The notes below the pieces were generated by a model. That model saw nothing but the letters and a program-made list of their open reading frames with translations, was not told the origin of the DNA and made no database searches. Of a DNA stretch of 64,000 nucleotides, positions 34,672-46,000 are shown in pieces; position 1 is the first letter of the stretch, and each line of letters opens with the position of its first letter. This DNA is from Phycisphaerae bacterium (GTDB taxonomy: Bacteria > Planctomycetota > Phycisphaerae > UBA1845 > UTPLA1), in contig DATEMU010000015.1 of the NCBI GenBank assembly GCA_035275405.1, forward strand, positions 124,001-188,000. The letters run 5' to 3'. Made by a program: the position numbers and the translations under genes.

Positions 34672-36303
34672 ATGCGAGCCTCCCCACCCCTTCGTCTAAC
34701 AATAATTGCCGCCTTGGTTGTTTGCAGCCAGGCGGCTAATTCTTTGCGCGCGGCGGACTACCACGTCGGCGACGGGCAACCATACGCAAACATTGGAGCC
34801 GTCTCGTGGCATACGCTGGCCCCCGGCGACACGGTTTGGATTCACTGGCGGGCGACGCCTTATCGGGAAAAGTGGGTGATCGGGAGGCAGGGTACGCAGA
34901 CCGCGCCGATCAGCGTGCGCGGCGTGCCGGGGCCGGGCGGCGCGTTGCCGGTGATCGACGGACAAAACGCAACGACGCCCGCGCCGCTGAATTACTGGAA
35001 CGAGAACCGGTCGGTGATCAAGATCGGCGGGTCGAATACACCGAATAATACAATTGCGAAGTGGATTTTCGTGGAGGGATTGGATATTCGCGGGGCGCGG
35101 CCGCCCAATACGTTCACCAATGACAGCGGCGGTGTGGAGACCTATGCGATGAATGCCGCCGCGATTCACGTCGGACTTGGCGAGGACATTACGATTCGGG
35201 GGTGCATCCTGCGCGATTGCGGGAACGGGTTGTTCGTCACCTCGTTCGGCCCGGATGTCTCCCGCAGGATTATCATCGAGGGAAATTACATCCACTCCAA
35301 CGGCAATTCGGGAAGCCTGTTTGAGCACAACACCTACACGGCGGCGATCGGCATCCTTTACCAGTACAACCGGTTCGGGCCGCTGCTGTCGGGGGCGAGT
35401 GGAAACAACCTGAAGGATCGCTCGGCGGGGCAGGTAGTGCGATACAACTGGATCGAAGGGGGCAACCGTCAGCTCGATCTGGTCGATGCGGAAGACAGCA
35501 CGCTCATCCGCGACGATCCGTCATATCGGCGGACAGACGTGTACGGCAATGTGCTCATCGAGCCGGCGGGGGCGGGGAACCGGCAGATTCTTCACTATGG
35601 CGGCGACAGCGGGACACTTGGCGATTATCGCAAGGGCAATCTCTATTTTTATCACAACACGGTCGTCTCAACGCGGGCCGACCGGACGACGCTGATGCGG
35701 CTGTCGACGAATGACGAGCACTGCGACGCGCGAAACAACATCGTTTATGTCACGACGGCGGGCACCGAGCTGGAGATGATCGATGACATGGGTGTGCTCG
35801 ACCTATCGCACAATTGGATGAAACCGGGCTGGGTGGATTCGTTTTTCGGCAACTCGGGGACGGTCAACGATGACGGGACGTCAATCGAGACGGCGACGCC
35901 GGGGTTTGTGAACGCGGGAACGCAGGAGTTTGGGCTGGCGGTGGGCTCGCCGTGCCTTGATGCGGCGACCGCGTTGCACCCGGCGGTCTTGCCGGATGGG
36001 GCGGTCACCCGGCAATACGTGAAGCATCAATCGAGCGAGGCTCGGACGGTTGCGGGCGCGGCGAGCGATGTGGGGGCGTTTGAGCGGCAGACGGCGGCCT
36101 GCGCGGGCGATCTGGACTGCGACGGGGATCGGGACATGGCGGATGTGCCGGCGTTTGTGCTCGCGCTGATCGATGAAGACCTCTATTCGGCCACATACGT
36201 GGGCTGCCCGGCGATAGGGGCGGATTTTAACGGGGATCAGAACAAGGATGGTCGCGATGTTCCGGGCTTTGTAGCCCTGCTCACCTCTGGCGGTTGTCCG
36301 TAG
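34672..36303 (+). CDS. Secreted right-handed beta-helix protein with dockerin-like C-terminus
   Basis: A 543-residue exported protein. The signal peptide covers residues 1-27 (LTIIAALVVCSQAANSLRA). Residues 30-450 form parallel beta-helix repeats (DITIRGCILRDCGNGLFVT, RIIIEGNYIHSNGNSGSLF), the fold of many polysaccharide lyases and hydrolases. The end has two EF-hand-like Ca sites, GDLDCDGDRDMADVPAFVLA and DFNGDQNKDGRDVPGFVALL, as in dockerin type I. It is probably a glycan-binding or degrading protein; catalytic residues cannot be named. The start is ATG 34672 or GTG 34666. Confidence 0.75.
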   Translation: MRASPPLRLTIIAALVVCSQAANSLRAADYHVGDGQPYANIGAVSWHTLAPGDTVWIHWRATPYREKWVIGRQGTQTAPISVRGVPGPGGALPVIDGQNATTPAPLNYWNENRSVIKIGGSNTPNNTIAKWIFVEGLDIRGARPPNTFTNDSGGVETYAMNAAAIHVGLGEDITIRGCILRDCGNGLFVTSFGPDVSRRIIIEGNYIHSNGNSGSLFEHNTYTAAIGILYQYNRFGPLLSGASGNNLKDRSAGQVVRYNWIEGGNRQLDLVDAEDSTLIRDDPSYRRTDVYGNVLIEPAGAGNRQILHYGGDSGTLGDYRKGNLYFYHNTVVSTRADRTTLMRLSTNDEHCDARNNIVYVTTAGTELEMIDDMGVLDLSHNWMKPGWVDSFFGNSGTVNDDGTSIETATPGFVNAGTQEFGLAVGSPCLDAATALHPAVLPDGAVTRQYVKHQSSEARTVAGAASDVGAFERQTAACAGDLDCDGDRDMADVPAFVLALIDEDLYSATYVGCPAIGADFNGDQNKDGRDVPGFVALLTSGGCP

Positions 36304-36314
36304 CAGGGACGGCT

Positions 36315-36689
36315 CTAATCGTCGCCTTGATGCTCCTGCCCGTCGATCTTCGTTTCCTCCACGACGACTCGCCCGTCGTCGATGTCGAGCTTCAGGCGAA
36401 CGTGCTTTTCGGGCGGGAGCGTATAGACCGTCGGGGGGCCGGGGCGGTCTTTTGGCTCGAACCACGCCTCGACTTGTGCGTCCGTATCGTCGACGCGGCG
36501 GTCCCAGACGAACTCCGTGTCATTGCCGGTCAGCTCGGTGTAGTAAAGCCGATGCGGCTCGCCGTGGCCGGTTTTCATAATGCTGACGGCGATGGCTTTG
36601 CTGGTGTCGGACTCGCCGACGATCATGTAGCGATGACCGCAGCCGGCGAACATGGCAAGCGGAACGATAAGCAGAATTGGACGGGACAT
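36315..36689 (-). CDS. Small lipoprotein
   Basis: A 124-residue protein with lipoprotein signal LLIVPLAMFAGCGH, so Cys18 would be acylated. The rest is hydrophilic (VEAWFEPKDRPGPPTVY) without recognised motifs. The start is well supported by GGAGG 6 nt before the ATG. It is convergent with the beta-helix gene (11 bp). Confidence 0.75.
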   Translation of the reverse strand: MSRPILLIVPLAMFAGCGHRYMIVGESDTSKAIAVSIMKTGHGEPHRLYYTELTGNDTEFVWDRRVDDTDAQVEAWFEPKDRPGPPTVYTLPPEKHVRLKLDIDDGRVVVEETKIDGQEHQGDD

Positions 36690-36768
36690 CTGAGACCTCC
36701 ACTTCTTTGGCCGCGAGCGCTGCACGTATCCCCGCCTCCATCACTTTAATCGTAAGACGCCGGCGGCG

Positions 36769-37467
36769 TTACGGGGTAAAGGTCGCGATCGCGATCGGCC
36801 GGGCGCTCGCATCGTTTTGATTGGCGGCGAAAAACACCTGGTCGAAAACGCCGTCGAGGGAGGGCGCGTTCGTGAACTGAAACCGGAAAGAGGAGATAGG
36901 CCGTCCGGCGGCGAGGTCGGCCTGGACCTGAGCGGTCACATCCAGTGCCACGGTCTGCTGCATAAGGCCGCCGGGAAGCGTGTCGATGGTTGCAATATTC
37001 GCCGTGAGCGTTTTTCCCAGGAAAGCGGTGGCGCCAATGTTGGCGACAACGTCAATGTGATCGACCGTCATGAAACCGAAATCGTCGAAGGGGTTGCCTT
37101 CCGGGGCAGAGCCCATGATCTGGAGAATCACGCTTTCGACGTTGGCACCGGCGGGGATTTGATTCAGCACGACGCTGACGATGCCCCGTTGTGCGAGGTT
37201 GGTGTTGCCCTCGTCGCCAACGATGACGAAGTTGTTGATCAACATCGAGGTGAAAATGCCGTCGCTTCGCAGCGTGCCTGTGCGGTCGAACGCCGTGTCG
37301 CATTGAACCTCCTGGCCACCGCCACCGGCCGATCCCCCGGCCCCGGGTGTTGTCGGGGGCATGACGCCGGCTACGGGCAAGCACGCGCCCAAGCATGCGC
37401 CAGAGCATAAGAGTCCCGCAGAAATGGAGAGACAAATGAACAGAACCGTCAAAAAGCTGCGCTTCAT
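36769..37467 (-). CDS. Exported hypothetical protein, probable lipoprotein
   Basis: A 232-residue protein. The N-terminus MKRSFLTVLFICLSISAGLL is a signal peptide, with CSGACLGAC offering lipobox cysteines. The low-complexity linker TTPGAGGSAGGGGQE follows. The body is beta-rich (RGIVSVVLNQIPAGANVESV, TVALDVTAQVQADLAAGR) and resembles DNRLRE/adhesive beta domains, but I cannot assign a family. It has only a few cysteines after the linker and no enzyme motif. Confidence 0.6.
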   Translation of the reverse strand: MKRSFLTVLFICLSISAGLLCSGACLGACLPVAGVMPPTTPGAGGSAGGGGQEVQCDTAFDRTGTLRSDGIFTSMLINNFVIVGDEGNTNLAQRGIVSVVLNQIPAGANVESVILQIMGSAPEGNPFDDFGFMTVDHIDVVANIGATAFLGKTLTANIATIDTLPGGLMQQTVALDVTAQVQADLAAGRPISSFRFQFTNAPSLDGVFDQVFFAANQNDASARPIAIATFTP

Positions 37468-37944
37468 CGATACACCCTTTCTTCATGGACCTCTGCGGTG
37501 ACCCTGCGAGAGAATCTGCGGCCCAGTTCTCGGGCTGGCCTTTGAACTCGGGCTCAAATGGGCGGCGGGTCTAATCGGCCGTCCTTCGAGACCAATTGGT
37601 CTAATTACTATTGCGTGCGATCACGCGGAACATTCACGCGCTCTTGGGCGGAAAATTCGGAAAAATTGTCAAATTTTTGGACTCGGCCAGTATTGCAACG
37701 ATACGAAATTCCGGCAAAACCGCGGTTTGGGGGCTTTCCAAGCGGGATCGGGCACTGGAACGGCCTGCCGAATTATCCCAGCGCAAGGTTGGAGCCCTCG
37801 ATCCTGAAACGACCCTGAACAGTTGTTTTCGCCGACTCCGCCGAAGAAACGTAGCGTTGTAGTACCAACAGCCCGTGGCAAGAGACGGTGACACCACTCC
37901 TGGTGGGATCAAGAGCGCCAGTTTTGGATTTTTGCGAAAGGCTG
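37468..37944. other. 477-bp intergenic region, no gene seen
   Basis: No coding sequence is convincing. Noted are a perfect 12-bp palindrome GACCAATTGGTC (37590-37601), an AT-rich inverted repeat AAAAATT/AATTTTT (37662-37668, 37673-37679) and a short CACCA/TGGTG hairpin near 37891. The palindrome could be an operator for the minus-strand gene starting at 37467. Confidence 0.5.
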
Positions 37945-38919
<975 letters not shown>

Positions 38920-39003
38920 TCAGACGCAAGCATAATAGCGGGGTCGGTCCGGCGCGCATAGCGGGCGGATGGCAAATTCAAGGCCCTGCGGCAATGACAC
39001 CGG

Positions 39004-39864
39004 CTAAAGGAGTTCCAACCGGGCGATGGCCTTTACGAAATCGGTTTGCGTGATGATGCCGCGCAGGCGGCCGCCCTCGTGGACCGGCAGCGAGTGGATG
39101 TGGTGTTCGAACATTTGATCCAGTGCGGCGGCGAGGGTGTCGGAGACGCCGATCGACCGTACGGGTTGTTGCATAATCTCCATGGCCAGGAGCGGGCCCT
39201 CGAACGTCCGCGCCGCTTCCTGGGCTTGCATGTCGTGTATTTGCGACCAACCGAAAGTCCGCCGCACGTCGCGGTCAGAGACGATCCCCAGGATATCGTC
39301 TTCCAAGGTGACGGGGAGGTGTCTGAATCGATAACGACGGAACAGACCAACGATATCCGCGATGGGGCACCTCGGACCGACGCTGATCACATGGGTGCGC
39401 ATCCACTCGCGTACCGGCGCAGACAAAAGGGCACGCACGCTTTCGTTGGACTCCGCCTGGCGCCGCAGATTACCCGTCAGGTCCGTCTCCGTCACGAGCC
39501 CGACAAGACTGTTCCCGGTCATGATGGGTAGGGCGCCAAACTTTCTCTCCACCAAGCGTGTGGCGGCCTCTTTGGCATTCGCGTGGGCGGTCAGGGTCTC
39601 GACGGGCCGAGACATGATCTGTTCAATCCGGCAAGGGCCCATGATCGGCCGGCCATGGCCTGTCGGGTCCCGGCGTTCGATCTCCAGCATCCATCCCGTA
39701 CTGACCAGGATGTCGCGGTCAGACAACATCCCGACGACTTTCGACCCGTCTGTCACGACGAGATGGTGAATGCCGTGTTCTTCCATCAGGGAGATCGCCC
39801 GATCAATCGAATCCGCCGGCGCGACGGTGAGAACATCGCGAGTCGCAATCTTCAGAATCTGCAT
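39004..39864 (-). CDS. Four-CBS-domain protein
   Basis: A 286-residue protein made only of CBS motifs in two Bateman pairs. The domains are residues 1-60 (HHLVVTDGSKVVGMLSDRDI), 80-135 (GALPIMTGNSLVGLVTETDL), 148-205 (RHLPVTLEDDILGIVSDRDV) and 222-286 (HSLPVHEGGRLRGIITQTDF). CBS pairs bind adenylates such as AMP, ATP or SAM and act as energy sensors. The target is unknown. The neighbours are mdh (downstream) and the SpoIIE phosphatase (upstream), all on the minus strand. Confidence 0.85.
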   Translation of the reverse strand: MQILKIATRDVLTVAPADSIDRAISLMEEHGIHHLVVTDGSKVVGMLSDRDILVSTGWMLEIERRDPTGHGRPIMGPCRIEQIMSRPVETLTAHANAKEAATRLVERKFGALPIMTGNSLVGLVTETDLTGNLRRQAESNESVRALLSAPVREWMRTHVISVGPRCPIADIVGLFRRYRFRHLPVTLEDDILGIVSDRDVRRTFGWSQIHDMQAQEAARTFEGPLLAMEIMQQPVRSIGVSDTLAAALDQMFEHHIHSLPVHEGGRLRGIITQTDFVKAIARLELL

Positions 39865-39991
39865 ATGGTGCGTCCTACCACTCCCGAGTGCACGACATAC
39901 GCCGTGAACCGATGATGTGTGGCATCATACCGGCGGGAAAAGATGTGCAAAAGCCCGCCCTGCGAGAGGGTTCAATTGCGACAGTCGGCTG

Positions 39992-41116
39992 TCAAAGGGC
40001 GCGGGCGAGAAGCAGCGTCTGGTCGTCGCCGGCGGGACCGTGGGCGTTCACGGCGGCTGTGAGTGTTTCGTAGACAAATGGCAGCGGCCTGTCACCATTC
40101 CGAACGATCAGCTCCTTGATCCTCTCCTCGCCGAATTGTTCGTCGCGGCCGTTCAATGTCTCCATGAAGCCATCGGTTAAGAGCACGAAGAGGTCGCCGG
40201 AATCGTACGCAACGGTCTTGGCCGTGTAGGACTCCTCGCCCATGACGCCAAGGGGGAGATGATCGTTCGGCAGCTCTTCGACGGCGGATGATCGGCAGCG
40301 ATAAACGAGGATGGAGAGGTGACCGGCAATCGCGTAGGCGGCCTTTCCCGGCTCCGAAAAACGGAGGCAGGAAAAGGTCGCAAAGGCATCCGGACGAGTG
40401 AGTTCGTGCACGACGCGATTGAGGTCGTTGACCACGGCGTCGAGCGTACCGCCTTCGCGCAGGCGCATGCGAATCGCGCTCTTGATCATGGCCATGAGGA
40501 CGCCGGCTCCCACGCCGTGGCCCGAGACGTCGGCGATGAAGAGCGTCGCGGATTTGCCGTCGTTCACGGCGTCGAGCAGGTCGCCGCCGACGGCGCTGCT
40601 GGCCACGCTTCGACCGAAGACTTCGATTTGCGGCGTCTTGAAGGCGATGGGCGGGACGAGGGAATCGTGAATCCGCTTGGCGAGGGCCATTTCAGTTTCG
40701 AGACGCTCGTGACGCTTGGACTCGTTGCGGATAAAGCTGACGATCAGCGAATAGCCGCCGACCAACATCACGCCGACGGCAAGGGCGTCGGCGGCGTGGC
40801 GCGGGCTGAAGCCGCCGCGAATCTGATAGGACACGGCATGTCGCGGCAGGGCAAAATCGAAAAGCATCGGCGCCAAGATGCTGAACGGCAGTATGACGAT
40901 GATCCAACGAAAAGTGGATTGAAAGGCGTGGCACCAGCCGACGGAGATAAGGCCGGTCAGCACCGCCATGACCGCGACGCCCAGCGGCGGTCGCGAGCGC
41001 AGAAGGCAGAGGTCGAAGAGCAGGCCGATCGTCCCGAACATCAGGAAGACGCCGGCGTAGAGACGGAAGCGGAGGGCCGGAGGCATCGGGGGAATGAAGG
41101 GATTATCCTTTGGCAT
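39992..41116 (-). CDS. SpoIIE-type PP2C serine phosphatase, membrane-bound
   Basis: A 374-residue protein. The N-terminal third has about four to five hydrophobic helices with no extracellular sensor domain. A short coiled segment (NESKRHERLETEMALAKRIH) follows, and then a PPM phosphatase domain: SSAVGGDLLDAV, FIADVSGHGVGAGVLMAM, LFVLLTDGFMETLN and AGDDQTLLLARAL give the metal-binding aspartates. It probably dephosphorylates an anti-sigma-factor antagonist in a partner-switching pathway; no such partner is in the window. Start ATG 41116. Confidence 0.88.
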   Translation of the reverse strand: MPKDNPFIPPMPPALRFRLYAGVFLMFGTIGLLFDLCLLRSRPPLGVAVMAVLTGLISVGWCHAFQSTFRWIIVILPFSILAPMLFDFALPRHAVSYQIRGGFSPRHAADALAVGVMLVGGYSLIVSFIRNESKRHERLETEMALAKRIHDSLVPPIAFKTPQIEVFGRSVASSAVGGDLLDAVNDGKSATLFIADVSGHGVGAGVLMAMIKSAIRMRLREGGTLDAVVNDLNRVVHELTRPDAFATFSCLRFSEPGKAAYAIAGHLSILVYRCRSSAVEELPNDHLPLGVMGEESYTAKTVAYDSGDLFVLLTDGFMETLNGRDEQFGEERIKELIVRNGDRPLPFVYETLTAAVNAHGPAGDDQTLLLARAL

Positions 41117-41183
41117 GGTCGGGCGGGATTGTATCAAACTCACTGTCGTCGAATAGCAACGATCCGTCCGGCTGTCGAAACCG

Positions 41184-42203
41184 ATGCGCGGCTGCTACAC
41201 TGCCGACGTGACCGTGACTGAAAAGAAGTACGACTTCGCGGGGATTTGCTTTGTCACCGGGACGCTCCTCGGCTGGGCGAGCATCCTGCTGTTTCTCAAG
41301 CACCTCGTTCCTTACATCGACGCGTGGACCGCGAACGGCTGGCGGTATGGCGTCTCGGCCCTCCTGTGGCTGCCGCTTCTGCTAGTGGGGGCGCGGCGGG
41401 GGACGCTGCCGAAGGGGATCTGGTGGCGGGCGCTGCCGGCGACGTTTTTCAATCTCATGGGCCAGATGCTCTACGCGAAGATGCCCTATTACATCGGGCC
41501 GGGGCTGGGCGGGTTTCTGATCCGCGTCGCGCTGGTTTCCTCGATGCTGGGAGCGTTCGTTCTCTTTGCCGATGAACGTGTGCTGCTACGCAGCAAGTTA
41601 TTCTGGGCGGGAATGTCGGCGATTGTGGCGGGCTCCATCGGCACGGTTTTCCTCGGCCATGCGCCAATCGGGCACATGACCGCGACGGGGATTATTCTTG
41701 GGGCGTCGTCGGGAGCCTTTTTCGGGCTGTACGGCGTGTGCGTGCGCTATTACATGCGGGGCATCCCGTCGATGACCTCGTTTTCGGTCATCTCGCTGTA
41801 CACGGCGACGGGACTGGTCGTGATGATGCTGTTGTTCGCGGACGGCCGCGGCCGCCAAGTCTTCGATCTGAGTGCCTACAACTGGTTCATTCTCATCCTC
41901 TCGGCTCTGATCGGGATCGCGATCTGTCACGTGTCGTATTATGCGGCGATCGCGCGGCTGGGGGTGGCGATCAGCACGGCGATAGTGCAATTGGCCCCGT
42001 TCCTTTGTGCGATCGGCGCCTATGTTTGGTTCGAAGAGGTGTTGTCGCGCTGGCAATGGACCAGCGGGTTCGTCATGATCGCCGGGGCGATGATGCTGCT
42101 GGTGGCGGAGCAGCAGCGGCCGAGGCCAAAGCGAGAGGAGCCCGCTTTGGATGTCGGCGAATTGGGCGAGGCGGTGGCGGGTCCGGTGGGGGCGAAGGCC
42201 TAG
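41184..42203 (+). CDS. EamA/DMT family transporter
   Basis: A 339-residue inner-membrane protein with ten hydrophobic helices in two EamA repeats (first repeat about 20-150, second about 165-315). It is a drug/metabolite exporter-type carrier; the substrate is not predictable. The C-terminal tail is charged. The start may be ATG 41184 or GTG 41208 or 41214 (VTVTEKKYDFAG). It is divergent from the SpoIIE phosphatase gene (67 bp). Its stop is followed at once by the 7-nt repeat tract that leads into the sirtuin gene. Confidence 0.8.
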   Translation: MRGCYTADVTVTEKKYDFAGICFVTGTLLGWASILLFLKHLVPYIDAWTANGWRYGVSALLWLPLLLVGARRGTLPKGIWWRALPATFFNLMGQMLYAKMPYYIGPGLGGFLIRVALVSSMLGAFVLFADERVLLRSKLFWAGMSAIVAGSIGTVFLGHAPIGHMTATGIILGASSGAFFGLYGVCVRYYMRGIPSMTSFSVISLYTATGLVVMMLLFADGRGRQVFDLSAYNWFILILSALIGIAICHVSYYAAIARLGVAISTAIVQLAPFLCAIGAYVWFEEVLSRWQWTSGFVMIAGAMMLLVAEQQRPRPKREEPALDVGELGEAVAGPVGAKA

Positions 42204-42205
42204 AA

Positions 42206-42240
42206 ATGGCGAATAGCGAATGGCGAAGAGCGAAAGGAGA
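42206..42240. repeat. 7-nt periodic repeat at the sirtuin start region
   Basis: ATGGCGA, ATAGCGA, ATGGCGA, AGAGCGA, AAGGAGA follow without spacers. The last unit supplies AAAGGAG, which looks like the ribosome binding site of the following gene, and another unit contains an alternative ATG (42220). Confidence 0.85.
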
Positions 42241-42249
42241 GGGCGAGTC

Positions 42250-43005
42250 GTGCGGGTTGATGGAGGACAGGCGATTGCGACGCTCGCCGAGTGGCTGCGC
42301 GAGGCCAAGCGCGGCGTCGCGTTTACCGGGGCGGGAATCAGCACCGAGAGCGGGATCGACGATTTTCGAAGCCCGGGAGGGCTCTGGACACGGCACACGC
42401 CAGTCATGTTCGACGACTTCGTCCGCGACGCCGAGGAGCGCAAACGTTTCTGGCGGCAGCGGCGCGAGATGATGCCGACGCTGCTGGCCGCGAAGCCGAA
42501 CGCGGGTCACGCAGCATTAGCGCGGTTGGAGGAAGAGGGCCGGATTCGCGGCGTTATCACGCAGAACATCGACGAGTTGCACCAGCGGGCGGGCAGCCGC
42601 CGCGTCCTGGAGCTGCACGGCACGGCGATGAAGGTGCATTGCCTGTCGTGCGACAAACGCTGGGGCTGTGAGGAGATTCAACAACGTCTCGACGCGGGCG
42701 AGGAGGAACTGCGCTGCGACGCCTGCGACGGCTACCTCAAGTCGATGACAGTCTCCTTCGGCCAGGCGATGCCCGCGACGGTCATGATGGAGGCGGCACA
42801 ATGGGCGCGGGACTGCGACCTGTTCATCGCGATGGGATCGAGCCTCGTCGTGTATCCGGCCGCCGAGTTGCCGGAGATCGCCAAGCGGCGCGGGGCACGG
42901 CTGGTCATCATCAACCGCGAGCCGACGCCGCTTGATGAGATGGCGGAGCTGGTGATTCGAGCGCCGATTGGGGAGACGATGCGCACGGTTCTTGAACCGC
43001 CATAA
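42250..43005 (+). CDS. cobB: Sir2-family NAD-dependent protein deacylase
   Basis: A 251-residue sirtuin. AFTGAGISTESGIDDFRSP is the NAD-binding motif, TQNIDELHQRAG and LELHGTAMKVHC carry the catalytic histidine, and two CxxC pairs (CLSCDKRW and CDACDG) bind zinc. AMGSSLVVYPAAELP and IINREPTPLDE follow as expected. The sequence suits a deacetylase or deacylase acting on protein lysines. GTG 42250 is chosen because the preceding DNA is a 7-nt repeat whose AAAGGAG lies about 10 nt upstream; ATG 42220 inside the repeat would add 10 residues. It is convergent with the channel gene (20 bp). Confidence 0.9.
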   Translation: MRVDGGQAIATLAEWLREAKRGVAFTGAGISTESGIDDFRSPGGLWTRHTPVMFDDFVRDAEERKRFWRQRREMMPTLLAAKPNAGHAALARLEEEGRIRGVITQNIDELHQRAGSRRVLELHGTAMKVHCLSCDKRWGCEEIQQRLDAGEEELRCDACDGYLKSMTVSFGQAMPATVMMEAAQWARDCDLFIAMGSSLVVYPAAELPEIAKRRGARLVIINREPTPLDEMAELVIRAPIGETMRTVLEPP

Positions 43006-43025
43006 CGAATGCCGCCGTGTCGGCC

Positions 43026-46000
43026 TCAGACATTCACCTTCGCGGTCGCTCGCGGCGGCTGGGGCACACTGCCGTCGAAGAGCTGAACCTGGATCGGGCG
43101 ATCGCTGGCAAAGTTAAACGCCCGCTGCGGGATCGGGATGTCGATATTGTTCTCGCGGAACTTCTCCATAATCGCATATCGCATGCTCAACATGCCAAAC
43201 CACCGCTCGGCGGGATTGTTGAACCAGCAGGCCAGCGAGAAGTTCAGGCTGCTGTCGCCGAATTGTGTGAAAAAGACATCCGGGGGCGGGTCCATCAGGA
43301 CCTTCGGCTCGGCGAAGGCGATCTCCAGCAGGAGTTCCTTCACGCGCTTGGGATCGGCCCCGTACGAGACGCCGACATCCACCAATCCGCGGATGGGCTT
43401 GCCCTCCAGCGTCCAATTCTCGACCTTTTGATTGATGAACTCGCCGTTGGGAATGACGAGATAAACCCCGTCCGGCGTTCGGATGGTGGTGGAGCGCATG
43501 CTCACCCGAGTGACTTCCCCCATCTTGTCGTGGACGATGACGACGTCGCCCACCTTGACGTGCCGTTCGAAGAGCATGAACAGGCCGCTGACGAAATTCA
43601 CGACGAGCGGCTGGAATCCCAGACCGATGCCGAGTCCCAGTCCTCCGAACAACACGGCCATGGCGCCGAAATCCAGCCGGAGCGTCTGCAGCGCGATGTA
43701 CACACCGATGGCGATGATCAAATAGTGCAGCAGTGTGTCGATCGCCGCCTGGGCGCCGCGATCGATGCTCTTATGGTGGGGATAAAAACGCGCGTTGAGA
43801 GTCTGCCTTGCGGTGCGCGAGATCATGACCGCCACGAGGATCGCGAGCACCGAGCCGGCGATTCTCCAGAGCGTGATGGAGTGATCGCCCCGATGCCAGA
43901 GTGTGTAGTCGAGGATCAACTTGATTTCATAAGGCCGGATGCCCCAAATGCTCAGGGATGCCATGAGCACAAGAAGGACCAGCGCCCATCGAACCGCCGT
44001 GACGACGGCGCGGGCCAGCGGAGGCTCCTCCGGTGCACCGGTCGGCTTTGTCGGCGCGGCCGTGCCTGCGTCGGGGGCCGCCGACTCGCCGGTCGGCTTC
44101 TTTGCTTCGGACTCGTCGGGCGCGTAGATCTTGTGCAAGTGGCGGATGCGCGCCGTACACCATCGAATCAGCTCCTTGGAGAGTTGATACGCCAGCATTC
44201 CCGACAGGACGTAGGCCAGCGTTGCCCCCAAGCCCACGACGATATAGGCCGCCAACGCCCTGTAGCCGATCAGGTTCATTATCAGCAGCAGGACAAACAA
44301 GGCGATGCCGAAGGGATGAACGGCCCGGAAAAAGGTCACCAGTCCGGCCAGTTGTCCGCGGACGTTGCGGGGAAAGACATTGAGGACGGTGTTCCGCCGG
44401 ACCATGAACACCAACATTACCGCTGTGGTCGCAAAAACAAACCATCCCGTGAGCTGTTCGGCCGTCGCGGGGGCGACGTCGAGCGACTGCAACAGGATCG
44501 CCGAACCAATTAAGAGCATGGCCAGCACAACCAGCGTATACCCAAAGCGGCGGTAATAGCGGGCGACCGTGGTACTGCACGTAATAAGGCGATAGCGCGG
44601 CTTGGGAGCCTTGAAGGCCGCGTTCAACACGGCGAACGCCAGCACGGAACCGGACACCAGAATTCCGACGGTGCGAAAGAGCCTCGCGGGAGGTCCCGAG
44701 ATTTCGGCAATCTGGATCAACACCTCGAGATACGCCGCGACCAGTACGATGGGAACGACTGTGAAGGCGACACGGGCCGCGTGAAAGCGCAACCGGCGGC
44801 CGAAGCGCGGCGGCGCGAGTTCTTCATCGGAGCTCTTTTCGTCGCCATCTTCGAGCCCCTCACGATAGATGCGCCTGGATTTTCGCAAGACTCGATATCC
44901 CAGGAACAGCGCCCCGGCCAGCGCAATACTCAGGATCACACCATCGACCCACGTAACAACCTGCCAGCGCCGGCGAGCCGCTTGCCGTGCTTCGTTGAGC
45001 GCTTTCGCAAGTCCTCCGGCGTACAGCATCTCGACTTCCGCGCTTATGGCGTGATACTCCTCCGGCTCCAGGATGGTCGGACCGCGCGTAATCAGACGCG
45101 CCCAATAAAGTCGGCTCTCGGCCTCTTCCCAAAGCGCCACGTTGGCCTGGGCGAAGTCGACGCCTTTGCGCACGCGTTCGATGACTTCCTGCTCCAACTT
45201 CAGCATCTCGTCAAAGGCGTTACGAAGCTCCAGCCGAAACTGGCCGACTTGTTGTTTGCGCTTGATGGTCTGCTCGTCATCCGCCTGCCCCGCAACTTCG
45301 CGGAATTTCGATTCGATCGACTTGAACTCGTCCAGCGCCTTGAGCGAGAGCAACTCGATCTTGCGCTCCTCGATGAAGCTCTGATCGAGGAGTCTCAGCA
45401 GCCGCTCCCGAACCCGCCTGGCGTCGACCAGCTCCTGGCCAGCCTCGCGGTAGGCGGTCAGCACTTCGGCGGAGGACCGGCGCGAGAGCGAGTGGCTCAA
45501 ATCGGCCCAATAACGCTTGTCGCGCTTGACCATACTCCCCAAGGTCGTCAGGGCTGATGCGGGAAAACGGTCGCGGATGGCGTTCGCAAAGTCCGCCTGC
45601 AGCGTGGCGATGTTTTCGTCGCGGAGAAGCTGAAGCTGGTAGAACGCCTTCATCAGGGGGGATAGGTCAGGGTCCTGGATGCGTTCGCGAAGCCTCGTGA
45701 CGCTGGCAGCGCTCCTGGCCTCGATCAGTTCGTTCATCCGCTTCCGCAGTGCGACGACGTAGGGCCGAAGGGCGTCGAGGCGGAGTTTGGATTGCTCCAA
45801 CTCCTGCTGCGTTCGTTTTTCGCGGAGTTCGACGACTACGCGGGCCGTTTCCAGCGCCGCCTCCCGCGCGGCCGACGCGCGCAGTCGGGCTGCGACCATC
45901 GAACGGCTCACTTCGTTCTCCGCCGCCTTGGCTTCTACTTCCGCGCCGGCTTCGAGCTTCTGGCGATGCGCCTGCGCAGACTTAAGCTCAGCGGCGAGTC

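Noticed and set aside
43017-44513. 498-codon open frame on the plus strand
   Set aside because: Antisense to the C-terminal MscS part of the channel gene; no protein motif.
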